DNA from: Clostridiales bacterium
GTDB lineage: Bacteria > Bacillota > Clostridia > Oscillospirales > Oscillospiraceae
Reading direction: 5' to 3'
Assembly: GCA_004551945.1 (NCBI GenBank)
Contig: SFPN01000001.1
Location: 53,058-117,057 of the forward strand
DNA length: 64,000 nt
Shown here: positions 1 through 8,554 of the stretch, in pieces
Layout: each line of letters begins with the position of its first letter
Position numbering within the stretch: position 1 is the first letter of the stretch
Translations under genes and position numbers: made by a program
The notes under the pieces: model-generated
Database searches by the model: none
What the model saw: only the letters and a program-made list of their open reading frames with translations
What the model was told of the DNA's origin: nothing

Positions 1-526
1 GGGAGCCGGTCTCCCCCCGCTTGATCTCGTCGTAAATGATGGACATCACCGTTTTTTGCAGATCCTCCGGCGGGGTCACGGCGGCCAGCCCCGCGGCCTC
101 CAGCTCCTTCTGGTAGATGCCGGTGCGCACGGTGCCGTCGGTGGCCAGGATGCCCACGGTTTTCTTCCCGGCGGCCTGGATGGTCTTCACCGTCTCCCGG
201 ATCATGTGGATGATGGGGATGTGCAGCTGGGCCTGGAGCCGGTCGGCAAAGTAGTAGCTGGTGTTGCAGGGGATGGCCAGGTGGGTGCAGCCGGCGTTTT
301 CCAGGAGCTTGGCGCCGGCCAGCAGATGCTGAAAGACCTCTTCCTCCCGTCCGCCTAAGATGCCGGCGGTGCGGTCTGGGATCTTGGCGTCGCTCCAGAT
401 GAGCACCCGCAGGTGCTCCTGGTCGGACTCGGCCTGGGTGCGGTCGATGATCCGCTGGTAAAAGGTGTTGGTGGCCTGGGGTCCCATGCCCCCCAACACG
501 CCTAAAATGCCTTCTTTGTTTGTCAT
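1..526 (-). CDS. Aspartate/glutamate racemase family protein (partial, C-terminus off the window)
   Basis: The ATG at 526 gives about 175 residues before the window edge cuts the gene. The protein opens with the family pattern GVLGGMGPQAT and carries IPCNTSYY, which supplies the first catalytic cysteine of the cofactor-independent Asp/Glu racemases. The second cysteine would lie in the missing part. Such enzymes interconvert L- and D-aspartate or glutamate in the cytoplasm. It lies 137 bp downstream of an ATP-grasp ligase on the same strand. That pairing resembles the racemase plus D-aspartate ligase pair of enterococci and lactococci, which feeds peptidoglycan cross-bridges. Aspartate as substrate is inferred from this neighbour. 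Confidence 0.85.
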   Translation of the reverse strand, partial: MTNKEGILGVLGGMGPQATNTFYQRIIDRTQAESDQEHLRVLIWSDAKIPDRTAGILGGREEEVFQHLLAGAKLLENAGCTHLAIPCNTSYYFADRLQAQLHIPIIHMIRETVKTIQAAGKKTVGILATDGTVRTGIYQKELEAAGLAAVTPPEDLQKTVMSIIYDEIKRGETGS

Positions 527-559
527 AGGCGATACCTCATAGCGTTCCTTCCGGCGGTC

Positions 560-635
560 GTAGGGGCGATTCAGGAATCGCCCGGACCCCGAAGGGTTTC
601 GCGCCGTTGGCGGGCGCTTCGTGAAGCGCCCCTAC
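560..635. repeat. Dispersed palindromic repeat, family A (double hairpin)
   Basis: The element is bounded by GTAGGGGCG and CGCCCCTAC. It holds two hairpins, GGGCGATTC/GAATCGCCC and GGGCGCTTC/GAAGCGCCC, separated by a GACCCCGAAGGGT-like linker. Related copies lie at 23229-23301 (opposite orientation), 28527-28563, 34639-34666, 45204-45236, 48701-48745 and 50448-50472. It fills the gap between the ligase and racemase genes and encodes nothing recognisable. Confidence 0.8.
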
Positions 636-663
636 AAAATGGGTGTCACGAAGCAAGTTCCGT

Positions 664-1872
664 TCAATTTTTCTTCTCGTAATACTGCTTGTACTTCTTA
701 AAGTGCCCCAGCAGGTTCTTTTTCATGCGGAGGGTGCGGCCGAAGGCCTTGTCCTTCCCGTAAAACAGGGGGGTGACCTCCCTGCCCTGGTCTATGAGGG
801 CCTGCATCTCCTGGTGGTAATCCTTCACGATGTAGTCAAAGGCCACCTTCCGGGGGACCACCCGCCACAGGCTGGGGTTGTCCGCCAGGACGAAGGGCAG
901 GTCCTTCCCCTCCACCCGGTCCTCCACCAGGAGCTTGGCGATGTTGTACCCCGCCCCGGTGACGTAGTAGTTGCTGCGGCCCTGGCGGCAGTTGATCTCA
1001 AAGGCCTTGAACTTGCCGTCCCGCTGGTCGTACTTAATGTCGAAGTTGGAGAAGCCCACGTAGTTTAAGTCCTCCAGGAAGGCCTTGAACTTCTGGCACA
1101 GCTCTTCATTCACTTCGGTGAGGATCACCGCGTGGTTGCCGATGCCGTGGGGGGTGTGCTCCTCTAAGAGCACGTGGCCCAGGCACATGAGCTTCACCTT
1201 GGCGTTCCGGTCGGAGTAGCAGGTGAGCACCCGCATGTAGCTGTCGTCCCCGGGGATGAAGTCCTGGATGATCATGGTGTCCGGGTACCCGGCGGCGTAG
1301 ACCTTGTCCAGCACCTCCTCCAGGTTCTTCCGGTCGGGGCAGGTAAAGACCTTTTCGTTGCCGGGGAAGGGGTGCTCCCAGTAGGCCACCCCGTTGGAGG
1401 GCTTGCAGATATAGGGGGGCTGGAAGGGCAGGGTAAAGTCGTGGCCCATCTCCTTCCGGTAGACGAAGGTCCCCGGGTGGTCGATGCCGTACTTGTCGCA
1501 CAGCTCGTAGAACTTCTCTTTGTTGATCAGGGTGTTGATGAGATCCCCGTCAATGTAGGCGGCCACGCAGTTGGCGGGGAAGGAATCCTTGTTCTCCGCC
1601 GCCAGCTTCACATAGCTGTCCCCGCAGCCGATGACCAGCACGGTTTTATCCCCAAACTCCCGGGCCACCTCGGCCACGTTGTTTCGGAAGGTCTCCGCGT
1701 CCTCGTTCTGGGCGCAGACCCGATAGTCGATGATGTCAGAGCCATAGGCCGGGCCGGAGGCGAACTTGCCGTAGCAGACCGACTTGACCCCATAGGCCTC
1801 GTGGAAGGCACGGGCCACGCTGTAGACATTGATATCCCCGCCGAAGAGCAGGGGCTGGAAGGTTTGTTCCAT
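664..1872 (-). CDS. ATP-grasp carboxylate-amine ligase, possible D-aspartate ligase
   Basis: A 402-residue ATP-grasp protein starting MEQTFQPLLFGGD, with AAGGAAG as ribosome binding site. The N-terminal third is a pre-ATP-grasp fold. The middle carries nucleotide- and metal-binding features (YICKPSNG, IIQDFIPG, FEINCRQGRS). ATP-grasp ligases join a carboxylate to an amine through an acyl-phosphate. Length and layout resemble the roughly 420-residue Asl(fm) D-aspartate ligase of Enterococcus faecium, which adds D-Asp to the lysine of peptidoglycan precursors. The racemase directly downstream would supply the D-amino acid. The family call is firm; the substrate is inference. Another D-amino acid or a non-wall peptide remains possible. 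Confidence 0.75.
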   Translation of the reverse strand: MEQTFQPLLFGGDINVYSVARAFHEAYGVKSVCYGKFASGPAYGSDIIDYRVCAQNEDAETFRNNVAEVAREFGDKTVLVIGCGDSYVKLAAENKDSFPANCVAAYIDGDLINTLINKEKFYELCDKYGIDHPGTFVYRKEMGHDFTLPFQPPYICKPSNGVAYWEHPFPGNEKVFTCPDRKNLEEVLDKVYAAGYPDTMIIQDFIPGDDSYMRVLTCYSDRNAKVKLMCLGHVLLEEHTPHGIGNHAVILTEVNEELCQKFKAFLEDLNYVGFSNFDIKYDQRDGKFKAFEINCRQGRSNYYVTGAGYNIAKLLVEDRVEGKDLPFVLADNPSLWRVVPRKVAFDYIVKDYHQEMQALIDQGREVTPLFYGKDKAFGRTLRMKKNLLGHFKKYKQYYEKKN

Positions 1873-1899
1873 GGTTGATGCGCTTCCTTATTGTTATAT

Positions 1900-1911
1900 T
1901 TTCCCGGGAAA
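1900..1911. promoter_or_regulatory. Noc-site-like palindrome TTTCCCGGGAAA
   Basis: A perfect 12-bp palindrome just upstream of the ATP-grasp ligase gene. It equals the core of the known Bacillus Noc binding site, ATTTCCCGGGAAAT. A Noc-type protein is encoded at 59172-59999. Binding is not shown. Confidence 0.4.
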
Positions 1912-1912
1912 G

Positions 1913-1942
1913 AAAGGAGCCGAACAAGGGCCCGACTCCTTT
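1913..1942 (-). terminator. Probable terminator of rel
   Basis: On the minus strand AAAGGAG pairs with CTCCTTT across a 16-nt loop and is followed by CTTTC. It lies about 50 nt past the rel stop codon. The stem is short, so confidence is moderate. Confidence 0.5.
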
Positions 1943-1989
1943 TTTTGTTCCCGTTTTCGGTGTGGTTATACAGGTCTCACGCTGTTTTC

Positions 1990-4224
1990 TCAGCCGCTTA
2001 CTCTCGCCACCTGGTAAACGCCCTTGATCTGGTTGAGCTTGTTCATGATGGTGGTCACCTCGCTCTGGGTGCGCACCTCAATGACCAGGCTGATCTTGGC
2101 GTAGCCGTCGGGCAGGGCGTTGGCGGTGAAGGACAGGGCGTTGATCTTGGCCGAGGCCAGGATCGTGGCCACGTCCATGGCAAGGCCCGTCCGGTCCTTG
2201 CCGATGAGCTCCACGGTGGCCTTGTAGGTGTTCAGGCTGCCCGCGTCCCAGCTGACCTTGATCCAGCGGCCCTTCTCCTCCGGGCGGCTTTGGCCGGTGA
2301 CGGCGTTGGGACAGTCCGCCCGGTGGACGGACACGCCGTAGCCCCGGGTGATAAAGCCCACGATCTCGTCCCCGGGCACGGGGGTGCAGCACTTGGCAAA
2401 CTTCACCATACATTCCGTCATGCCCGACACGATGACCCCGGACACGGAGTGCTTCTGGTTGCCCGACTTGGCAACGCCGGAGTCCACCTTGGCCCGGGCG
2501 GCCTGCTCGGCGGCCTCCTGGGCGGCCCGCTCGGCGGCGATCTTCTCCGCCTGCTGCCGGTCCTGGTGGACCAGCTCTTCTCTGGTCCGGTTGGCGCACT
2601 TCTGGGCGGAGGCGCCGCCGTAGCCAATGGCGGCGTACATCTCCTCCAGGGAGGCGAAGCGCACCTTCTCCAGGATGTGGGGGAGCATCTCGTCGGTGGA
2701 GATCATGGCGATGGTGATGCCCAGACGCTTCAGCTCGCCCTCGAACATGGAGCGGCCGGTGGCCACGTTCTCCTCCCGCTTCTCCCGCTTGAACCACTGG
2801 CGGATCTTGGAGCGGGCCTGGTTGCTCTTGGCCAGCTTCATCCAGTCCCGGCTGGGACCCTTGGCGTTCTTGGAGGTGATGACCTCCACGATCTCCCCGG
2901 ATTTGAGCTGATAGTCAAAGCCCACGATGCGGCCGTTGACCTTGGCCCCTGTCATGGAGTTGCCCACGGCGGAGTGGATGGCGTAGGCAAAGTCGATGGG
3001 GGTGGCCCCGGCGGGCAGATTGATCACGTCCGCGTTGGGGGTAAAGACGAAAACCTCGTCGGCGAACAGGTCCACCTTCAGGTTGCGGATATATTCCTCG
3101 GCCTCGGTGTCCTGCTGGTTTTCCAGCAGACGGCGCACCCAGGCGAAGGTCTCCTCGGTGCCCAGCTGCTTCTGGCTCAGGCCCTGCTTGTATTTCCAGT
3201 GGGCGGCCACGCCGTACTCCGCCATGTGGTGCATTTCCCAGGTGCGGATCTGCACCTCGAAGGGGATGCCCTCAGAGCCGATGACCGTGGTGTGCAGGGA
3301 CTGGTACATGTTGGGCTTGGGGGTGCCGATATAGTCCTTGAACCGGCCCAGCACCGCCTTGTACATGTCGTGGATGCACCCCAGCACGCTGTAGCAGGTG
3401 GGGATGTCGTCCACAATGACCCGGAAGGCGTACAGGTCGAAGATCTCGCTCATGGTCTTGTTCTGGGCGTACATCTTCCGGTAGATAGAGTAGATATGCT
3501 TCACCCGGCCGTAGACGGTGCACTTGATGCCCTCCTTCTCCAGCCGGTCCTGGATCTCCTTCTGGATGCGCTCCATGAAGGCCGCGTGGGCCTGGGCCTG
3601 GCGGGTGAGCTCCTCGTCGATCTCCTGGTAGGCCACAGGGTCCAGGAATTTCAGGGACCGGTCCTCCATCTCCCACTTCATCCGCTGCATGCCTAAGCGG
3701 TGGGCGATGGGGGCGTAGATCTCCAGGGTTTCCAGGGCCTTCTCCCGCTGCTTTCGCTCCGACTGGTACTCCAGGGTGCGGATGTTGTGGACCCGGTCGC
3801 AGATTTTGATGAGGATCACCCGCACGTCCTTGGCCATGGCCATGAGCATTTTACGCAGGTTCTCCATCTGCTTTTCTTCCGTGGAGGTGTACTTGACCTT
3901 GGTGAGCTTGGTGACCCCTTCCACCAGGTCGGCAACGGTGGGGGAAAACCGGTGGGCCACCTCCTCGTGGGTGGCGTCGGTGTCCTCAATGGTGTCGTGG
4001 AGGAGCGCAGCCATGATGGAGTCTGCGTCCAGGCCCAGCTCCGCCACCAGATGGGCCACCTCCAGGGGGTGGGTGATGTAGGGTGAGCCGTCCTTGCGCA
4101 GCTGCCCTTCGTGGTGAACCCGGGCATACTGGTAGGCGTCCCGGATATGCGCCCGGTCCTCCTCCGTCATGTTCTTCAGCTTGTCTTCCAGTTCCTGGAA
4201 CCGAACGTCTAATTTGTCCTCCAT
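1990..4224 (-). CDS. rel: Bifunctional (p)ppGpp synthetase/hydrolase, RelA/SpoT family
   Basis: A 744-residue long RSH enzyme that makes and degrades the stringent-response alarmone (p)ppGpp. The ATG at 4224 is preferred over an in-frame GTG six codons upstream because AAAGGAAG lies 7 nt before it. Domain order: HD hydrolase (HHEGQ near 37, HD pair at 76-77 in LLHDTIEDT), synthetase (GRVKHIYSIYRKM), TGS (FVFTPNADVINLPAGATPIDFAY), a Cys-containing region (KCCTPVPGD) and a C-terminal ACT domain. The intact HD residues suggest hydrolysis is active, as expected of a single Rel in Firmicutes. It lies downstream of recJ on the same strand and may be co-transcribed with it. Confidence 0.96.
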   Translation of the reverse strand: MEDKLDVRFQELEDKLKNMTEEDRAHIRDAYQYARVHHEGQLRKDGSPYITHPLEVAHLVAELGLDADSIMAALLHDTIEDTDATHEEVAHRFSPTVADLVEGVTKLTKVKYTSTEEKQMENLRKMLMAMAKDVRVILIKICDRVHNIRTLEYQSERKQREKALETLEIYAPIAHRLGMQRMKWEMEDRSLKFLDPVAYQEIDEELTRQAQAHAAFMERIQKEIQDRLEKEGIKCTVYGRVKHIYSIYRKMYAQNKTMSEIFDLYAFRVIVDDIPTCYSVLGCIHDMYKAVLGRFKDYIGTPKPNMYQSLHTTVIGSEGIPFEVQIRTWEMHHMAEYGVAAHWKYKQGLSQKQLGTEETFAWVRRLLENQQDTEAEEYIRNLKVDLFADEVFVFTPNADVINLPAGATPIDFAYAIHSAVGNSMTGAKVNGRIVGFDYQLKSGEIVEVITSKNAKGPSRDWMKLAKSNQARSKIRQWFKREKREENVATGRSMFEGELKRLGITIAMISTDEMLPHILEKVRFASLEEMYAAIGYGGASAQKCANRTREELVHQDRQQAEKIAAERAAQEAAEQAARAKVDSGVAKSGNQKHSVSGVIVSGMTECMVKFAKCCTPVPGDEIVGFITRGYGVSVHRADCPNAVTGQSRPEEKGRWIKVSWDAGSLNTYKATVELIGKDRTGLAMDVATILASAKINALSFTANALPDGYAKISLVIEVRTQSEVTTIMNKLNQIKGVYQVARVSG

Positions 4225-4285
4225 AGGCCGGCTTCCTTTCACGCGCTAGGTTTCTCTCTCTTATGGTCTGGACGTAAGCACCCCC

Positions 4286-4305
4286 GGCTCTCCCCATGGG
4301 GAGCC
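4286..4305. repeat. Palindrome resembling family B repeat
   Basis: GGCTCTCCCCATGGGGAGCC, followed by AAGGG, sits between recJ and rel. It resembles the GGCTCCCCC-AGA-GGGGGAGCC hairpins elsewhere in the window, with a shorter GC run. Confidence 0.5.
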
Positions 4306-4325
4306 AAGGGCGCGGGTGGATGCTG

Positions 4326-6422
4326 CTATGCCTGGGCCTCCTGCCCGGAACCCCAGGCGATGGCCTGGAGCCTTTGGATGATGGGGGCCTCGTACAGGTT
4401 GACTTTTCCTTTGCCCCGGCGCTTCTGGAGCCTCACCCGGATGGTTTCCGTGTCCTCCTGGCGCCAGATCTTCAGCAGACCCAGCTGCTCCATCACGTCC
4501 AGGCAGATCATGGTCCGCAGGGGGGACTCCCACAGGTCGGACTCGTGGGACACCTTCCGGGCCAGATGGGCGGGGGTGTCGGTGATTTCTCCGCTCCGAC
4601 AGGCTAAGTATCGCCAGACGCCGGCAAATTCATCCCGCCGGGGGATCATGGTCCGGGCCTGATGGGGGGTGATGCGCTCTCCCCGCCGGAATCGTTCGTA
4701 CAGGGCCAGCTCCCCCTGCTGCTTGGTGGAAAGGGACGGCCGCAGATCCACCAGGTGGAGCTGCACCGTCCGGGAACCCCGGTACTCGTTGATCTGGGGG
4801 TAAAAGGCCACGTCGGCCCGGTCCCCCACAGACAGGCCGGATTTGGCCCGGGTAACCGAGAAGAAAATCATGTCCACGGTCCGGCCGTCCCGGCTGGCCC
4901 GCATTTTCAGGTGGCGGCCGCCGCCCACGTCGGCCATGCAGGTGATGGTCACCCCGGACAGGGAAAACACCGGCTTGGGGTTGCCCGCCCCGTAAGGCTC
5001 CAGGGTGGATAGGGCCTCCACCTCCTCCACGGTGAGGGTGCTGGTGTCCTCGATCTCCCCGTCGATCTGGAGGGTGGAGACCATGGTTTCGCCGCCGGTG
5101 TTCTCCCGGACGATGGTTTCCATTCTGGCCCGGAAGGCGTCGATGTTCTCCTCCCGGATGGTAAAGCCCGCGGCCAGGGCGTGGCCGCCGTAGCCCTCCA
5201 GCAGGTCGGCGCACTGCTCCAGGGCGCAGAACAGGTTAAAGCCGCCGTAGGACCGGCAGGAGCCCTTGCCCTTGCCGTCCTCCTGGAGACAGATCATAAA
5301 CACCGGGCAGGCAAACTGCTCCGTTAAGCGGGAGGCCACAATGCCCACCACCCCCTGGTGCCACTGGTGGTCGGCCAGCACCAGGCAGTCGTGGTCCTTC
5401 TTGTCCCCCAGCCGCGCCAGGCACTGGTTGAAAATATCCAGCTCCACCGCCTGCCGCTGGCGGTTAAGCTCGCACAGGGCGTGGGCCAGCTCCTCGGCCT
5501 TGTCGGGGTCGTCGGTGAGGATCAGCTCCGCGGCGGTGGTGGCCCGGCCCATGCGGCCGGCGGCGTTGATGCGGGGGGACAGGCAGTACCCCACGGTGGT
5601 GGAGTTGATGGACCGGTTCAGGGTCCCCGCCTCCAGCATCAGGGAGTAAAGCCCCCGGCGGCGGGTCTTTTTCAGGTGGTTCAGGCCCACCCGGACGATG
5701 GTCCGGTTCTCCCCCAGCAGCTGCATCACGTCGGCCACCGTGCCCACGGCGGCCAGGTCCGCGTACTCCTGGAAGAGGGCCCGGTAATTTTTCTTGCCCC
5801 CCAGGGCCATGACCACCTTCAGGGCCACGCCCACACCGGCCAGGTCCTTGAAGGGATAGACGCAGTCCTTCCGGTGGGGGTCCACCACGGCGGCAGCCTG
5901 AGGAAGCTCCTCCTTGCACTCGTGGTGGTCGGTGATAATCACATCCATACCCAGGGTCCTGGCATGGGCCACCTCTTCCACGGCGGTGATGCCGCAGTCC
6001 ACGGTGATCATCAGGCCCACACCCTCCCGGGCCAGCTTTTCCACGGCAGGGCAGTTGACCCCGTATCCCTCGTCCAGGCGGTTGGGGATGTAGTAGCGCA
6101 CATCTCCCCCCTGGGACCGCAGGTAGTGGGTGAGCAGACAGGTGGAGGTGATGCCGTCCACGTCGTAATCCCCGTACACGGCGATCTTCTCTCCCCGGTC
6201 CAGCGCCTGGTGGATTCGGTCTGCGGCCCGGTCCATGTCCTTCATGAGGAAGGGGTCCTGGAGCTGCCGCTCACTGCTGGAGAGCAGCTCGTTGGCCTGC
6301 TCCACACTGGTCAGGCCCCGGGCGCAGAGCGTGGAAGCGACCAAGGTCGGCACGCCCCGCTCCCGCATGGCTCTATAGGGCTCTTCCGGCCGTTTTGCGA
6401 TGTTCCACTGCTGATATTTCAT
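4326..6422 (-). CDS. recJ: Single-stranded-DNA-specific exonuclease RecJ
   Basis: A 698-residue 5'-3' ssDNA exonuclease used in recombination and repair. The start MKYQQWNIAK follows an AGGA ribosome binding site; the open frame extends 90 codons further upstream through sequence without family character. DHH-phosphoesterase motifs are clear: DYDVDG at 85-90 and DHH at 165-167, with DHHA1-type residues GGHALAAG later and the OB-fold region after that. Compared with E. coli RecJ (577 residues), the C-terminus carries an additional domain of roughly 120 residues, as in the longer Bacillus protein. It is followed by rel. Confidence 0.95.
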   Translation of the reverse strand: MKYQQWNIAKRPEEPYRAMRERGVPTLVASTLCARGLTSVEQANELLSSSERQLQDPFLMKDMDRAADRIHQALDRGEKIAVYGDYDVDGITSTCLLTHYLRSQGGDVRYYIPNRLDEGYGVNCPAVEKLAREGVGLMITVDCGITAVEEVAHARTLGMDVIITDHHECKEELPQAAAVVDPHRKDCVYPFKDLAGVGVALKVVMALGGKKNYRALFQEYADLAAVGTVADVMQLLGENRTIVRVGLNHLKKTRRRGLYSLMLEAGTLNRSINSTTVGYCLSPRINAAGRMGRATTAAELILTDDPDKAEELAHALCELNRQRQAVELDIFNQCLARLGDKKDHDCLVLADHQWHQGVVGIVASRLTEQFACPVFMICLQEDGKGKGSCRSYGGFNLFCALEQCADLLEGYGGHALAAGFTIREENIDAFRARMETIVRENTGGETMVSTLQIDGEIEDTSTLTVEEVEALSTLEPYGAGNPKPVFSLSGVTITCMADVGGGRHLKMRASRDGRTVDMIFFSVTRAKSGLSVGDRADVAFYPQINEYRGSRTVQLHLVDLRPSLSTKQQGELALYERFRRGERITPHQARTMIPRRDEFAGVWRYLACRSGEITDTPAHLARKVSHESDLWESPLRTMICLDVMEQLGLLKIWRQEDTETIRVRLQKRRGKGKVNLYEAPIIQRLQAIAWGSGQEAQA

Positions 6423-6534
6423 GGTTGATCCTCGTTTTGGGAAAATTTCTGTAAAAACAACCGTCTTTTCCGCCTGCCCGGCAGGGGAAATACGGAAAAA
6501 AATGCAAACAGATATACATACTATAAGATAACAC

Positions 6535-6570
6535 AAAACCTTCCTTATCACAAGAGATAAGGAAGGTTTT
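6535..6570 (-). terminator. Terminator after the first LTA-synthase-like gene
   Basis: A perfect 15-bp stem (AAAACCTTCCTTATC / GATAAGGAAGGTTTT) with a 6-nt loop lies between the stop at 6732 and the recJ start. The 309-nt gap 6423-6731 holds nothing else I can identify. T tracts flank both sides, so it could work on either strand. Confidence 0.75.
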
Positions 6571-6731
6571 TCTGCATTCTCGTTGAAAATCCATGGTTTT
6601 TCCGCCGGAGCTCCCGGCATTTTTGGGGTGTATCCACCGCTTGGAAGGGAGGAATTGCTGCCGAAAAACCTCGCAGAGTTTCGCCGCCGCATCCCTTCCC
6701 TGTCGGAAAAGGCTTGCCTTTTTCGACAGGT

Positions 6732-8501
6732 TTACTCCCACCGGGTCCGGTCATACTGGGAGAGGTTCTGGAACCGCTCTATCATGGTCTGGGCCTGGGG
6801 GGAGGGATCGGGGGTGTAAACGCCGTTCTCCTTCACCCACCCGGTGGTGTGCAGGACGGGCAGGGTCTGAGCGGTCTCCCGCTGGGCCTGCATATAGGCC
6901 GAGCCCTCCCAGCCGCACAGCTGGAACAATTCATTCATCAGGAAGCAGGGAGACAGGTCAGGGCCCTCCCCCACAAAATCACAGCCGGTGACCTCCTTGG
7001 CCGCGGAGTTTGCCCAGATGGTGTACCAGGTGGAATAATAATTCAGAAAGCCCTCCTGGGTGGAGGTGTCCAGGCTGATGCCCAGGGTCTCGTAGAAGGC
7101 GCCGTTGTTGCCCATCCAGGGTTTGTGATCCCCGTAGAGCAGCAGCACCACCGGCTCATCCAGGCTCTCCAGGAAGTCCAGAAACTCCATCACATAGCTG
7201 CTGGTGTCCTGGATTAAGTGGAAGTAGTTGTTCAGGGCGTTGCTCACCTCCGCCGGGTAGTCCCCGGTGCAGTAGGAGCTGCCCCAGTAGGTTTTTTCCG
7301 TGTTGTAGGGGCCGTGGCCCTGGTAGGTGACGTTAAAGGAGAAGAGGGGCGCGCTTCTGGTGCTGAAATACTCCGCCAGCCGGTTCTCCAGGTCGGGGAA
7401 GAACACGTCGTCGTAAGCCACGTCCTCCCCTTCGCCCACAAACTGGTAATAGTAATTGTCCGTAAAGAGGTAGTTGTCCAGCCCTAAGTTGGGGTTGACG
7501 TTCTTCCGGTCATAGAACCAGTCCCGGCAGGGGTGGGACCCGTTGACGGTGTAGCCCTGGCTTTTGAGATACCAGGCCACGGAATCGGTTTTCGTCTTAA
7601 AGTCCCCGTGGCGGTTGCCCCCGGTGAGCACCGCCCACTCGCTCTCCGTGGTGCCCCCGGCGAAGATGTCCGTCACCAGATTGCCGGAATAGCTCTGGGC
7701 CTGAAGCTCGTGGAACTGGCGGTAAACCTCCGGGTCCAGACCCTGGATATCGTACAGGGAGAAATCCGCGAAGGCCTCCAGCTGGATGGCCACCAGGTTG
7801 ATCTTCTTTTCCTCCGGAATGTCCGCATCCTGGTACTGGTTGTACAGCTCCCGGGCCTCCCGCTCGTCGTAGTTGGCGGTGGAGCCGGCGTAGTCCCCAT
7901 AGCTGTGGAAAAAGGGATAGATCACCCCGCAGGCGGCATAGGCCTCGGTCTCGTTTTTGGCGTGCTCCCCGGCCAGAGCGGTGTACCGGTCGTTGTCCGG
8001 GTAGATCTCATAGAAGCAGACCAGGGTAAACATCCCCACCGCGGTGAGAGCCAGCAGACGGACCGTAGGGCCGGGACGGCCTTTGCCCAGGCGGAACAGA
8101 AGGAGGGCCGAGACGAAGATAACGATAAGAAAGACCCACATGAGAGGGGTAAAGGTCACGTCATAGGACCCGGCCATTTTGGTGCCCTCCCGGAGGTTGT
8201 GCAGGTCCGCCCACAGCACCGGGTCCCCCCGGAAGAGGAGCTTAAAGTAATTGCCCCCGGCCAGCAGGAACACCAGGGCTCCGGCCGCCAGACAGGCCAG
8301 CCAGGCCCAGCCGGAGGCCAGCCAGACAAGCCCCAGCATGAGGTACACCGGCAGGGCGTTCCAGAGGAAGAGAACAGGGTCTCCCCCCCAGCTGATTCCG
8401 TTCAGCCCCGACAGGGAAAGGGCCAGGGCGGTGTAAGCCGTCCCCACTGCCAGAAGGAGCAGCAGGGTCAGCCAGGGGTTTTGTTTGCGGATGTGGTGCA
8501 T
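6732..8501 (-). CDS. LTA synthase-like sulfatase-family membrane protein (copy 1)
   Basis: A 589-residue polytopic protein with four to five predicted membrane segments in the first 165 residues, then an extracellular sulfatase/phosphoglycerol-transferase domain. LtaS landmarks are present: E242 in QLEAF, T284 in GGTTESEW (catalytic threonine position), GHGPY and YGDHKP. LtaS enzymes polymerise glycerol phosphate from phosphatidylglycerol at the outer membrane face. It lies 53 nt downstream of a second LtaS-like gene, so the two probably form an operon. It could be a polymerase, a primase or a transferase onto another glycan; the sequence alone does not decide. Confidence 0.85.
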   Translation of the reverse strand: MHHIRKQNPWLTLLLLLAVGTAYTALALSLSGLNGISWGGDPVLFLWNALPVYLMLGLVWLASGWAWLACLAAGALVFLLAGGNYFKLLFRGDPVLWADLHNLREGTKMAGSYDVTFTPLMWVFLIVIFVSALLLFRLGKGRPGPTVRLLALTAVGMFTLVCFYEIYPDNDRYTALAGEHAKNETEAYAACGVIYPFFHSYGDYAGSTANYDEREARELYNQYQDADIPEEKKINLVAIQLEAFADFSLYDIQGLDPEVYRQFHELQAQSYSGNLVTDIFAGGTTESEWAVLTGGNRHGDFKTKTDSVAWYLKSQGYTVNGSHPCRDWFYDRKNVNPNLGLDNYLFTDNYYYQFVGEGEDVAYDDVFFPDLENRLAEYFSTRSAPLFSFNVTYQGHGPYNTEKTYWGSSYCTGDYPAEVSNALNNYFHLIQDTSSYVMEFLDFLESLDEPVVLLLYGDHKPWMGNNGAFYETLGISLDTSTQEGFLNYYSTWYTIWANSAAKEVTGCDFVGEGPDLSPCFLMNELFQLCGWEGSAYMQAQRETAQTLPVLHTTGWVKENGVYTPDPSPQAQTMIERFQNLSQYDRTRWE

Positions 8502-8554
8502 GGGTGGTTGTCCTCCTTGGTAAGGGGAAAGTTCAAACCGTCACAGGAAGGTTC

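Noticed and set aside
1891..3696. A 601-residue plus-strand reading frame opposite rel
   Set aside because: It is a mirror frame produced by high GC content and codon bias; the minus strand encodes a complete Rel with all domains.
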